Of a stretch of DNA of 21,193 nt, positions 1 through 8,469 are shown piece by piece (position 1 is the stretch's first letter; each line of letters begins with the position of its first letter). The stretch lies in the NCBI GenBank assembly GCA_012270625.1, contig JAAXHZ010000156.1, forward strand, positions 1 through 21,193, written 5' to 3'. A program made the translations under genes and the position numbers. The notes under the pieces were generated by a model. That model did no database searches and had not been told where the DNA came from. It saw nothing but the letters and a program-made list of their open reading frames with translations. The DNA comes from Dehalococcoidia bacterium (GTDB taxonomy: Bacteria > Chloroflexota > Dehalococcoidia > SAR202 > UBA11138).

Positions 1-610
1 TCTGGATACGGTCGTTCCGCCAGTCGGCGACATACACTGAGTCGTCAGATCCGACTCCGACGCCCCATGGGAGATCGAACTGACCGTCGCCGGATCCCGG
101 CTCTCCCCAAGACGTGACCAGCTCTCCCCCAGTCGACATCTTCTGAATGCGCCCGTTCTGCTGATCAGCGACGTAGAGGTTGTCCTGTGAGTCGATTGCG
201 ATGCCCGCCGGCCCATCAAACTGGCCGGGACCGGAGCCCGCTTCGCCCCACTGGCTAACGAACTGGCCATCTGCATCGTAGATGCATACGCGGTTGTTGT
301 ATTCGTCAGTTATGTAAAGTCGATCTTCACTGTCGAAAGCCATTGCCACGGGCCAGATGAATTGACCGTCGCCCTGCCCATACCCGTTGCCAAACTCGTA
401 CAGGTAGTCCTCGTCGAGGTTCAGCACTCCCACCCTTATGGCCGCAGCCCGGGCGGGATCGCAGCGATTCAGCACGTAGATACGGCCGTCAGGACGAAAG
501 GCTATGTCGTAAGGATTGGCGAATCCACGACCGTTGTCGCCGTTGTTCACTATGCCTATCGTCTTCAGGTAATCGAAGCTGAGCGTGGCTGCGCTTTCCT
601 GTGTGGTCAC
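1..610 (-). CDS. NHL-repeat beta-propeller protein, 3' end beyond the window
   Basis: Translating the minus strand from a GTG at 608-610 gives an open frame to the left edge (about 203 residues visible). It shows repeated NHL units: a Gly-rich turn such as GEAGSGPGQFDGPAGIAID, then NLYVADQQNGRIQ, then a second GEPGSGDGQFDLPWGVGV and VYVADWRNDRIQ. NHL repeats fold as a beta-propeller and usually bind ligands or proteins, or form extracytoplasmic lyases. The GTG is preceded 8 bases upstream by GGGG and 14 bases upstream by GGAG, and an in-frame TGA lies further upstream, so no earlier start is likely. No signal peptide is visible at this start. The repeat assignment is firm. The specific role is unknown, and the C-terminal half is missing from the window. 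Confidence 0.85.
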   Translation of the reverse strand, partial: MTTQESAATLSFDYLKTIGIVNNGDNGRGFANPYDIAFRPDGRIYVLNRCDPARAAAIRVGVLNLDEDYLYEFGNGYGQGDGQFIWPVAMAFDSEDRLYITDEYNNRVCIYDADGQFVSQWGEAGSGPGQFDGPAGIAIDSQDNLYVADQQNGRIQKMSTGGELVTSWGEPGSGDGQFDLPWGVGVGSDDSVYVADWRNDRIQ

Positions 611-654
611 GTTTTTATCCCCATCTCCGTCAGCTTCTGAGCCGGACTGTCAAC

Positions 655-686
655 AATGAGCCGGCGCATACTTACACCGGCTCATT
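655..686 (-). terminator. Hairpin between DUF1800 gene and NHL gene
   Basis: A perfect 10-bp inverted repeat (AATGAGCCGG and CCGGCTCATT) flanks a 12-base loop just after the DUF1800 stop codon, in the direction of minus-strand transcription. Only a short ATTGTT follows instead of a clean U-tract. It may be an inefficient terminator, or an mRNA-stabilising hairpin between two genes of one transcript. Confidence 0.5.
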
Positions 687-716
687 CTACCTGTCTATCG
701 GTGCCCAAAGGCTTGG

Positions 717-2126
717 TTAAGCCAGTTGGTATTCCTTCGAAGACGCGATCAGCCGCATGACGTTGGCGACGGTTTCGACCGATTCCTCGGCTCCAAGATC
801 TAGGTCACCAAACTGCGATGCGAATTCAACCATCGCCTCGCGAGTATTGTCTTCAACCTGTAGAGGCCCCATGAGGTCGAGGCAGCCGTCGACAACGTCA
901 GCGGCAGACTGGGAAGCTCCTCCATCTCGAGCGAGTCTGTCGACAATCGCGCGGACTCCTGGATTGGAGGGGTTTCCGAGCTCCTTGGCAGCGAAGTTGA
1001 CCCGCTCGACCAGGGAGCCGCTGTCAATCCACTCCACGCCCTCGTGCCAGCCTTCCACCGTGGGAGGCTGGAGAAGGCCCTGACCCATGAAGAATGCCTG
1101 GCTGGCGAGCTGATTCACTCCCAAAGTCGGCTGCCGGTAAGTGCCTGCCATCCTGACCGCGCCAACGATCGTCTCCACCGGAGCCTTGACGCGAGCGTAT
1201 CGAGCGGCCTCACCCCTGAAGTACGCGGAGTTGAAGAGGGTCCTGAGCACCGCCCTGATTTCGTAATCGGACTCGAAGTACGACGCCATCATCTGCTCGA
1301 TTGCGGCTTCTCCCTCCTCACCGACGTCATCGGCGGCGAAGAACTGGAACAGGCGGGTGCAGATGAATCGCGCGGTCGCGTCCTGCTTGCAGATGATGTC
1401 GACGATTTCGTTACCATCGAATTCGCCACGCTCGCCCAAGAATTCCTTCTCGCCGGTGTCGTGATCGTTCTCGCGGAACTCGAAGTGCCACGCGATACGG
1501 CTATACGGCCAGATCGAGTCCTTCATGGCGCGCATGGACATGTACTCAGCGTTCCTTAGCGTCCATCCGGTAAAGGCGCGAGACGCCTCCTTGATGTCGT
1601 CCTCTGTGTAGTTGCCAATGCCCATCGAGAACAGTTCCAGCAGCTCTCTGCCGTAGTTCTCATTGATAGCGCCGTCGTGGTTGTCGTTATTGTCCAGCCA
1701 GATAATCATGGCGGGGTCTTTGGACAGTTCGACCAGGATGTCGTTGAACCTGCCAAAGCCGACACGCCGGAACATATCTATCTGGTTCAGCAGCGCGCGC
1801 GCCTGATTCAGCTTGGCGTAGCCGGTGGCAAACAAGCTATGCCAGAACAGCGCCAGCTTCTCCTCCAGAGGCTGGTTGGTGGTAATCATCCGGTACATCC
1901 AGTTCGCGCCCGCGCCCGCCAGGTCGCGCAGCTCGGAGTGCTCGACGTGGTATCGGCGGATCAGGTCGTCCGGCAGAATCTGCCGGTCGCCGGACGGGTT
2001 CAGCAGGTCTTCGACGACGTTTTCATAGCCTCTGGCTACTTTGTCCTCGAGTTCCTCGCGTGTCGCGCCGAACCCGGCCCGTCGCATGAGATGGGCCATC
2101 AGCGCAATGTCTGCTGTGGTGGTCAT
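717..2126 (-). CDS. DUF1800 family protein
   Basis: A 469-residue protein with the DUF1800 layout: an N-terminal HLMRRAGFGATREELE segment, LEEKLALFWHSLFATGY near residue 90, and the family hallmark NENYGRELLELFSMGIGNYT around residues 155-175, followed by EASRAFTGW. Function is not established. The family is nearly always paired with DUF1501, as here, where the DUF1501 gene lies 43 bp upstream on the same strand. The ATG is preceded by AGGAGG at 9 bases, a strong ribosome-binding site. Many DUF1800 proteins are described as exported, but no signal peptide is visible here. Length is typical for the family. Family call firm, function unknown. Confidence 0.9.
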   Translation of the reverse strand: MTTTADIALMAHLMRRAGFGATREELEDKVARGYENVVEDLLNPSGDRQILPDDLIRRYHVEHSELRDLAGAGANWMYRMITTNQPLEEKLALFWHSLFATGYAKLNQARALLNQIDMFRRVGFGRFNDILVELSKDPAMIIWLDNNDNHDGAINENYGRELLELFSMGIGNYTEDDIKEASRAFTGWTLRNAEYMSMRAMKDSIWPYSRIAWHFEFRENDHDTGEKEFLGERGEFDGNEIVDIICKQDATARFICTRLFQFFAADDVGEEGEAAIEQMMASYFESDYEIRAVLRTLFNSAYFRGEAARYARVKAPVETIVGAVRMAGTYRQPTLGVNQLASQAFFMGQGLLQPPTVEGWHEGVEWIDSGSLVERVNFAAKELGNPSNPGVRAIVDRLARDGGASQSAADVVDGCLDLMGPLQVEDNTREAMVEFASQFGDLDLGAEESVETVANVMRLIASSKEYQLA

Positions 2127-2169
2127 CTGCGCTATCCTCCTGGAAATGAATTCGTTGGGGTTGCTGTTG

Positions 2170-3309
2170 CTAGGCGGGCAGGAAGTCGAACTGCTCGAAT
2201 CTGCCGTTCACGATAGGCTCGGGGTCGATTTGGAACCACCTATCGAGCAGAGTAGCGTAAGTCATCCTGAAGTCGTTGTTGAAGTGCAGGTCACCCTCGA
2301 GCTGCATGTCTGGCGCGATTGACGGGTACTCGCCATACAGCCCGCCGATCACGTCGCCACCGATCACGAGTGCGCTTCCCCCGGATCCGTGGTCGGTCCC
2401 GGATCCGTTATCCTTGATGCGGCGTCCGAACTCCGAGAAGACCAGCACTGCGGCGTCGTTCTCACGTCCGTGCTCTCTGAGGTCGTCATAGAAATCGCCA
2501 ATAGCGCCCGCAACCTCGTCCCACAGCTTGGCATGGCTGATAAGCTCACCTGAATGGGTGTCGAAGCTGCCGTGCTGAGTGTAGAAGATCCTGGTGCCCA
2601 GGTTGGCGAACATCACCTGCGCGACGCTCTTGAGGCTCTGAGCGATCGGGTTGGCAGCGTACTCGATCGAGGACTGGTACTGAGCCGGGGCGGTCCGAAG
2701 GATATCGGCGCCCTTCAGCGCGTCCGTCCCTGTCTGGCCAAGGAAGTCCATAACCGCATCTCTGCCCTGCGCTCCGCCATACATCTTCGAGAACGCTTCC
2801 AGAGCGTACTTTCGCATGAACTCGTCCTCGACGTCTGGGAACAGACCGTATGTCTCGAGGTTCCCTACCGACGCCACAGGCACTCCACGGACACCCAAGG
2901 CGCGTGGCAGTCCCCTGCCGAAGTTGACCGCAGTCAGGACATTGTCACCCTTGGGATCGAGTTCACGGGTAGCTCTGCCAAGCCATCCCTCTCGTCCAAT
3001 GTCTTCCGGCATCGCAGTATGCCAGATGTCCATGGATCGGAAGTGGGACCTGTTCGGGTTCGGATAGCCGATGCCGTTGATGACCGCAACCTTTCCATCG
3101 TCCCACAGGCGCTTGATCGGCCCCATGCTAGGGTTGAACGCGAGGTCATCGCTAATAGGGTGTACATCGTCGCCGTTCAAGTGCACCGTCTGTCTGAAAT
3201 CGTAGTAGAGACCGTCGTTGTAAGGCACGACGGTGTTAAGGGTGTCGTTTCCTCCGGAAAGCTGAACGACTACTAGTGCCTTATCGTGGTTGCCATTCTG
3301 CGAAACCAT
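2170..3309 (-). CDS. DUF1501 family protein (sulfatase/phosphatase-like fold)
   Basis: A 379-residue protein beginning KALVVVQLSGGNDTLNTVVP, the standard DUF1501 opening. GYPNPNRSHFRSMDIWHTA around residues 80-98 and FYTQHGSFDTHSGEL near residue 245 carry the conserved His/Asp/Ser residues. VFSEFGRRIKDNGSGTDHGS near residue 290 matches the C-terminal metal-site region of the alkaline-phosphatase-like superfamily. Family members usually start with a twin-arginine signal peptide. This one begins directly at the domain and has none. The ATG is preceded by AAGGGAG at 7 bases. It is the first gene of the DUF1501-DUF1800 pair and is divergent from the methyltransferase. Substrate unknown. Confidence 0.9.
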   Translation of the reverse strand: MVSQNGNHDKALVVVQLSGGNDTLNTVVPYNDGLYYDFRQTVHLNGDDVHPISDDLAFNPSMGPIKRLWDDGKVAVINGIGYPNPNRSHFRSMDIWHTAMPEDIGREGWLGRATRELDPKGDNVLTAVNFGRGLPRALGVRGVPVASVGNLETYGLFPDVEDEFMRKYALEAFSKMYGGAQGRDAVMDFLGQTGTDALKGADILRTAPAQYQSSIEYAANPIAQSLKSVAQVMFANLGTRIFYTQHGSFDTHSGELISHAKLWDEVAGAIGDFYDDLREHGRENDAAVLVFSEFGRRIKDNGSGTDHGSGGSALVIGGDVIGGLYGEYPSIAPDMQLEGDLHFNNDFRMTYATLLDRWFQIDPEPIVNGRFEQFDFLPA

Positions 3310-3400
3310 TGGAACGCTCCCTTTTTTGAACGATTCTAGAATCTGCTGAGTATATGCAAAGAATCTACTACTTCTTGTCCCCTAACGCAAGGGTTCGTAG

Positions 3401-3428
3401 TTGAAAAAGAGAGTTGCGCTTATGTAAT
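3401..3428 (+). promoter_or_regulatory. Possible promoter for the methyltransferase gene
   Basis: TTGAAA (3401-3406) and TGTAAT (3423-3428) are separated by 16 bases in the AT-rich, 230-bp divergent region between the DUF1501 gene and the methyltransferase. The implied leader is about 105 bases. The same region holds a perfect 12-bp palindrome GATTCTAGAATC at 3332-3343 and, on the minus strand, a TATACT that could be the -10 box for the DUF1501 gene, though it has no clear -35 partner. Both elements are suggestive only. Confidence 0.35.
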
Positions 3429-3539
3429 TTTCTCGCTAAAAAGCGTCCCCCTCTGCATAGATTAGTCTAAACTCAGTTGTCGTAGTCGCGCGAAATTCGC
3501 ACCGTGATCAGAGATCCGAGGAAACAGGCGAGGTCAACA

Positions 3540-4361
3540 ATGGAAACTTCAGCGGCGGACTCGTGGAAACGCCGAGTCGAATCCCACCATGCGCAGTCTT
3601 TGAGGGTCATGGACGAGTCCTGGAGACAAGGAGATTTTTGGAAATCGTTCGCCCCCATGTTCAGGGCTGATCCTCACCGAACTGACGACGAGGCATTGAA
3701 CGAGGTCGCCAGGCTTGTCAGCGCTGATTCAAGGGTGCTCGACGTCGGAGGCGGCGCCGGCAGATACGCGGTCGCCCTTGCGCTCCGGTGCCAGTCTGTG
3801 GCGGTAGTCGATCCTTCAGAGTCCATGCTGGAGCAGCTCCGTGAGGCATCCGCCGAAGCAGGACGGTCCAACGTCGAAGCAGTTCTGTCGGACTGGGAGA
3901 CCGCGCAAGTCGAGGCAGCAGATGTTGTTCTGTGCTCCCACGTTGTCTATGGTGTCGCGGACATCAGACCGTTCATCGAGAAGCTGACCTCTCATGCCAA
4001 GTGTCGAGTAGTGATGCTGTCGTTCGTCGACTCTCCCCAGTCGAGCATTGCGCCGCTGTGGGAACCGGTGCATGGAGAGCGGCGCGTCAACTTGCCAGCC
4101 CTGCCGGAGCTGATGAACGTACTCTGGGAAATGGACATCTACCCCAGCGTGCGTATGCTGACTTCTACGAGAGCGCAGTCGTTCGAGTCAGTCGAAGCAG
4201 CGCTCGACGAATTGAGCGGCAGACTGTTTCTTGGTGACAATACCCGTGCTCGTACCAGACTGGAGTCAGTGATCGAGGACTTCCTGGAGGGGCATGACGA
4301 CGGCTTTCGTATCGTCGGCGCCAGACCGACAAGGCAGGGAGTGATCTGGTGGGACTTGTGA
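3540..4361 (+). CDS. Class I SAM-dependent methyltransferase
   Basis: The protein (273 residues from this start) has a Rossmann methyltransferase core: motif I VLDVGGGAGRY at about residues 66-76, the acidic residue ending strand 2 at VVDPS (Asp about 91), and a motif-IV-like region with ADVVLCSHVVYGVADI at about 124-139. The ATG at 3540 is chosen over an in-frame GTG at 3504 because GCGAGG lies 6 bases before the ATG. The C-terminal part resembles neither a named small-molecule nor an rRNA methyltransferase that I recognise, so the substrate is open. A 34-bp gap separates it from the CAP protein gene, so they may be cotranscribed. Confidence 0.8.
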   Translation: METSAADSWKRRVESHHAQSLRVMDESWRQGDFWKSFAPMFRADPHRTDDEALNEVARLVSADSRVLDVGGGAGRYAVALALRCQSVAVVDPSESMLEQLREASAEAGRSNVEAVLSDWETAQVEAADVVLCSHVVYGVADIRPFIEKLTSHAKCRVVMLSFVDSPQSSIAPLWEPVHGERRVNLPALPELMNVLWEMDIYPSVRMLTSTRAQSFESVEAALDELSGRLFLGDNTRARTRLESVIEDFLEGHDDGFRIVGARPTRQGVIWWDL

Positions 4362-4395
4362 ATCCAATCATATGTAAGCTGCCGGGATCTCAGTA

Positions 4396-6468
4396 ATGTC
4401 TGGCAGGCCCAACTGGTACTCAGACCATCCACCTGCCTGCACGTGCGCAATGTGCCAGGGCGGTGGAAGACGACGCAGAAGGCGCAGAAGTGGGCAGTCC
4501 TCGACACACCACGACCGTCGCACCAGACAACAGCGGCCTAGCGGGCAGCGTGGAGGCACGCCGCCCGAATCACATCAGGCCCCCTCACGCAGGGATCGGA
4601 GAGGGCGAGGCGGATGTGCGCTCGTGTGGCTGGCGATGTTCAGCGCTCTCATCGGTGGTGCGATAGTGGTGCTGGCAAATCAGGATATGCGGACCGAAAT
4701 CACCAGTTTGGTGAGCAGTCAGTTTTCTACACCCACACCTGTCCCGGCCGTCATACTCGCAGCAGATACTCCGACACCCACAGCGATTCTGACGCTACCT
4801 GCTCCAACTCCCATCCCCCTGATACCAGCGTCCACACCCACCCCAGAACATACCCCTTCCCCCACAGCTGAGCCAACAGCAACGGCAACTCCCAGCCCAA
4901 CGCCCTCGCCAAGCAAGTACGCCATCGACGACGTGGACGTGAAGCTCGTGACTAACGCTGGTGGGATCACAATCGCTGACTTGTCTGTAGCGGTCAGGAA
5001 CGTCACGGCGGGGGACGGTCATCCTCCCATTCAGCTTCTCATGTCAATAGATGGAGGTGAAGCCGAGTTGGTCACCATCATTTCTGGTCTCACGGCAGGC
5101 GAAGCTGAGTTATTCGTCTTCTCAAGAGAGTTCTCTCCCGGAAGATACACGCTAACTCTGACAGCCGGAGACGCACTCTCAGAAGTGTCGATAGACGTAG
5201 CTCCGGCAACTGTCGCACTCGTTGTTCCAACTTCCACGCCAACCGAGACCCTAACTCCGGAGCCGACTGAGACACCCGTGTCGACTGCGACGCTCATGCC
5301 GGCTCCAATCGCGACACGAACGCCGGTTCCAAGTGTGAGAGTTCCGAATCTGATGTCGACACCATGGCCAACGCCGACGCCGTGGCCATCATGGACGCCT
5401 ACTCCTACGTTGACGCCAACAGGTACACCTGTAGCCGATCCGAGTCGTCGTCATCTCGAAGAGAAGCGGTACATGCTGCAACTCATCAACATTGAGCGCA
5501 CAAACGCCGGTCTTCATCCTGTGATTCTGGGAGACAATGTAGCGGCTCAACTGCACGCTGAGGAGTCACTATCGGGATGTTTTTCTTCTCATTGGGGCCT
5601 CGATGGACTGAAACCGTACATGAGATATAGCCTGGCGGGAGGGTACCAATCGAACGGTGAGAATGGGAGCGGCAGTGACTACTGCGTCACGGTGTCAGAC
5701 GGCTACCGCGCGATCCGAGACATTCGACAGGAAATTCGCGAAGCCATGGAAGGCTGGATGGAAAGCCCAGGCCACCGTAGTAACATACTCCGACCAAAAC
5801 ACAGAAAGGTAAACGTTGGGATTGCGTGGGACCGATACAACTTCGTGGCGTACCAGCATTTCGAGGGTGACTACGTTGGGTATGACCAAGTGCCCCTCAT
5901 TCAGGATGGGATTCTGACTATGACGGGAACCCTCAAGAACGGTGCTGGATTCGCAGAGAAAAGGGATCTTGGAGTTCAGATCTACTATGATCCTCCACCA
6001 CATAAACTCACACGTGGACAGGTATCACGGACATACTGTTCTGACAGTGGCCTCAACATAGCCTCTCTTAGAGAGCCGCTGCCAGCAGGCTGGTCGTGGA
6101 ATGAGGACACGTTCACAGTAGAAGCTAGCCATTGCCCTGATCCATACGACGTCCCGGCAGATGCTCCCGCTCCCAGGTCACTCGATGAAGCGCACGAGTT
6201 CTGGCAGGTAGCTTACAATGCCAGCCAATTACGATCCTCGACAACGAGCATAGCACCGTGGATAACCGCTACTGAGTGGGATGTCGACAGCGACAGCTTC
6301 TCGGTGGTGGCTGATCTCAATGATCTCGTCAAGGTACATGGCGACGGGGTGTATTCAGTGATGATATGGGCAGTCATATCTGGAGAACGCACTGTTGTCT
6401 CTCAATACTCGATCTTCCACGGCGTTACACCGCCGGATACTTATTCGGTCGGCGCTGGTGGTGGATAG
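4396..6468 (+). CDS. Membrane-anchored CAP/SCP-domain protein with CxCxxC-poly-Arg N-terminus
   Basis: A 690-residue multidomain protein. Residues 7-20 form WYSDHPPACTCAMC, a small CxCxxC cysteine cluster, followed by seven consecutive arginines and a basic, low-complexity stretch. A single transmembrane helix follows at about 74-95, so the N-terminus is predicted to be cytoplasmic. Outside are a Pro/Thr-rich linker (about 111-173), a beta-rich domain (about 174-270, CARDB/Fn3-like in appearance), a second Pro/Thr linker (about 278-347), then a CAP domain at about 354-490. The CAP domain has SHWG (His 399), GENG (Glu 422) and SPGHRSNIL (His 460), the expected active-cavity residues. A further beta-rich C-terminal region of about 190 residues is unassigned. 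CAP proteins are secreted or surface proteins with varied roles, so the role here is unknown. Confidence 0.85.
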   Translation: MSGRPNWYSDHPPACTCAMCQGGGRRRRRRRSGQSSTHHDRRTRQQRPSGQRGGTPPESHQAPSRRDRRGRGGCALVWLAMFSALIGGAIVVLANQDMRTEITSLVSSQFSTPTPVPAVILAADTPTPTAILTLPAPTPIPLIPASTPTPEHTPSPTAEPTATATPSPTPSPSKYAIDDVDVKLVTNAGGITIADLSVAVRNVTAGDGHPPIQLLMSIDGGEAELVTIISGLTAGEAELFVFSREFSPGRYTLTLTAGDALSEVSIDVAPATVALVVPTSTPTETLTPEPTETPVSTATLMPAPIATRTPVPSVRVPNLMSTPWPTPTPWPSWTPTPTLTPTGTPVADPSRRHLEEKRYMLQLINIERTNAGLHPVILGDNVAAQLHAEESLSGCFSSHWGLDGLKPYMRYSLAGGYQSNGENGSGSDYCVTVSDGYRAIRDIRQEIREAMEGWMESPGHRSNILRPKHRKVNVGIAWDRYNFVAYQHFEGDYVGYDQVPLIQDGILTMTGTLKNGAGFAEKRDLGVQIYYDPPPHKLTRGQVSRTYCSDSGLNIASLREPLPAGWSWNEDTFTVEASHCPDPYDVPADAPAPRSLDEAHEFWQVAYNASQLRSSTTSIAPWITATEWDVDSDSFSVVADLNDLVKVHGDGVYSVMIWAVISGERTVVSQYSIFHGVTPPDTYSVGAGGG

Positions 6469-6486
6469 AGTTAGGGGGCCGTGTCC

Positions 6487-8202
6487 CTACAGACCCTCGG
6501 CATGCGCTGAGTGGAACGTATCCACTCCGGCCCGGAAGCCTCCGTCTCCGTCTTGAACGATCGCAACAGGACTTGCAAAGCTGGCGAATCCACCCTGGAC
6601 GTGGTTGTCGCCTATGACGTAGATCCGGTGTCCCCTCGCCTCCAGACCGGCGACTACGGCGGCGGGCATTCTCGGATCGACACTGGTGACCGGAAGCGAG
6701 CAGTCCACTCGGGGCGAGTCGATCGCCTCCTGCGGCCCCAGGCCAAAGTCCACAACCTTGGAGATCAGCTGGGTCACGCAGTTCGTAATGCGCCGTCCCC
6801 CTGACGCTCCAACTGCCAATCGAACGCCATCCTGACCAAGTACGAGCGCGGGTGTCATGTTGTTCAGCGGGTACTTTCCCGGCATGATCGAGTTGACGCG
6901 ACCGGGAACCGGATCGAACCACATCATGCCATTGTTCATAACCACGCCTGTACTCTTAGGCACGAAACCCGAGCCGAACCCAGCCATGAGCGTATTTGTT
7001 AGCGAGACAGCGTTGCCGTCGGCGTCCATCGCGCAGAGATGTGTGGTCCCAGAATCCAACGCCGGGGCGCTTGCCTCCATCCTGTCACCGGGAGCGCCGT
7101 CGTCGAACGCCCACGGGTCTCCTGCTTTGACATTGCCCAGGTGATTCGAGTCTATGAGTCCACGGCGCAGCTCTGTGTAGCCGTCTGACACCAGACCCTT
7201 CCATGGGGCACTGACGAACGCCGGGTCAGCCATATAAGTAAACCGATCCGCGTATGCCAGTCGGGCGCCGTATATGTAAGCGTGGAGCGCGTCGACGGAG
7301 TTGTGGCCCATAGACCCGACGTCGAACCCATCCAGGAGCCGCAGGGTCATCGCGGATGTGGTTCCGGCGCATGCAAAGGGAGGCACCCTCACCATGTGAC
7401 CTCGGTATCCAAACTCAAGTCCAGAATCCCAGACAAATGGGCGATATTCGGCGAGGTCTCTCTCTGAGACAATTCCGCCGTTTGCCTGAATGTCAGACGT
7501 GATCGCATGAGCGACGTCTCCGGAGTAGAAGGCAGAGGGACCTTCCCTGCCGATCACATCGAGAACATCGGCGAGATCCGGCTGTCGAAGGAGTGCGGGA
7601 CTGGTCAGGTCGCCGGTCGGCAGCTTCCCGCCCGGCATGAAAACACTGCGGAGCTCATCGAAGTCGAGTAGTCGTGACGCCATGAGTCCCAGAGCGTACA
7701 TATTGTGCCATCCCGGTGAGTGACCATCCCTGGCCAGGGCGACGGCTGGGGCAATCACCTCTTTGAACGGCAGTTTGCCCAGAAGTCTGTGGGCTTCGCA
7801 CAGGCCAGCCACGGCTCCGGGCACGGCGATTGACCGAGGCCCGTCCAGGTTCTCGTCGTTGACCACACCTGCCCAGCCAAAATTTCCGACAGCAGCCTCC
7901 CCAGACAGCTCGTACATGTCTGGGCGGGCTCCCAGCGGCCCCTTCATCGGGAATCCGACTACTCCTCCCCTGTCGCCCACCTGGTAAACCAGGTATCCGC
8001 CTCCGCCTATCCCGCTCGACATCGGCTCGACCACCCCTACTGCAAAACACGCCGCGACCGCTGCATCAACGGCGTTGCCCCCCATTTCGAGCATCTGAAC
8101 TCCTGCGCGCGTGGCGTGGACGTCTTTAGTCGCAACCATGCCTCGTTGCGCGCGCGCCTCGGTCTTGCTGATAGTCGTAAGAGTGGGAGTGGCGGTCGTC
8201 AT
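6487..8202 (-). CDS. ggt: Gamma-glutamyltransferase (Ntn hydrolase), cytosolic type
   Basis: A 571-residue gamma-glutamyltranspeptidase-family proenzyme that would cleave or transfer the gamma-glutamyl group of glutathione or related amides. Visible family features are MVATKDVHATRAGVQMLEMG and GGNAVDAAVAA near the start, GIGGGGY at about 65, AVPGAVAGL at about 126, and the autoprocessing site SGTTHLCAMDADGNAVS with the presumed nucleophile Thr at about 386. GASGGRRI lies near the C-terminus. The usual TTHxS serine is a cysteine here. No signal peptide is present, unlike periplasmic E. coli Ggt. The ATG is preceded by AGAGG, and the gene begins 3 bp after the stop of a small peptidase remnant that may act as its leader. 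It converges with the CAP gene with an 18-bp gap. Confidence 0.9.
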   Translation of the reverse strand: MTTATPTLTTISKTEARAQRGMVATKDVHATRAGVQMLEMGGNAVDAAVAACFAVGVVEPMSSGIGGGGYLVYQVGDRGGVVGFPMKGPLGARPDMYELSGEAAVGNFGWAGVVNDENLDGPRSIAVPGAVAGLCEAHRLLGKLPFKEVIAPAVALARDGHSPGWHNMYALGLMASRLLDFDELRSVFMPGGKLPTGDLTSPALLRQPDLADVLDVIGREGPSAFYSGDVAHAITSDIQANGGIVSERDLAEYRPFVWDSGLEFGYRGHMVRVPPFACAGTTSAMTLRLLDGFDVGSMGHNSVDALHAYIYGARLAYADRFTYMADPAFVSAPWKGLVSDGYTELRRGLIDSNHLGNVKAGDPWAFDDGAPGDRMEASAPALDSGTTHLCAMDADGNAVSLTNTLMAGFGSGFVPKSTGVVMNNGMMWFDPVPGRVNSIMPGKYPLNNMTPALVLGQDGVRLAVGASGGRRITNCVTQLISKVVDFGLGPQEAIDSPRVDCSLPVTSVDPRMPAAVVAGLEARGHRIYVIGDNHVQGGFASFASPVAIVQDGDGGFRAGVDTFHSAHAEGL

Positions 8203-8205
8203 TAG

Positions 8206-8469
8206 CTAATCCTCTCGAAAGGCTTTGGGTTCGGTTGATTCTATGGGAAGATGCTCGCCAAGGCCGGGCGCTTCCGACTCGCCAGTCAGAACTGTAGCAG
8301 ACGATCCCTCGAGGTCATCGCCAATCGGCTCGAATCTGCCGCCCAAGCATTTAGCAAGAAACGCTTCGGCGATTGGACCACAATCGCGACTAACCATCGG
8401 GAAGTTGCGCTCGGAATTGCCGAACAGAACCCTTCTGGGAATCAGGTCCGGTGCGACGTGGCTGTTCAA
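8206..8469 (-). pseudogene. Remnant of an S9-family peptidase: N-terminus joined to C-terminus
   Basis: An 87-codon frame from a TTG, with AGAGG about 8 bases upstream. Residues 8-26, LIPRRVLFGNSERNFPMVS, look like the opening of prolyl-oligopeptidase-type (S9) proteins (LIPRxVLFGNPERxxPxxSPDG). Residues 33-55, containing IAEAFLAKCLGGRFEPIGDD then LEGSS, look like the extreme C-terminus of the same family. The roughly 550 residues between, with the beta-propeller and catalytic Ser/Asp/His, are absent. This reads as a gene collapsed by one large internal deletion. The match is from memory of the family pattern. The frame stays open and ends 3 bp before the gamma-glutamyltransferase ATG, so it may still be translated as a leader. 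An alternative is an unrelated small gene. Confidence 0.6.

Noticed and set aside
3504..3539. GTG at 3504 as the methyltransferase start
   Set aside because: It has no ribosome-binding site, whereas the ATG at 3540 has a well-placed GCGAGG.
4719..5440. Repetitive ACNCCNAC-type DNA that could be a tandem repeat or CRISPR-like array
   Set aside because: It encodes the Pro/Thr-rich linkers of the CAP protein; the repeats are irregular, in frame, with no spacers.
6472..6489. TAGGG/CCCTA hairpin between the convergent CAP and gamma-glutamyltransferase genes as a terminator
   Set aside because: Only 5 bp, overlaps a stop codon and lacks a T-run; too weak to annotate.
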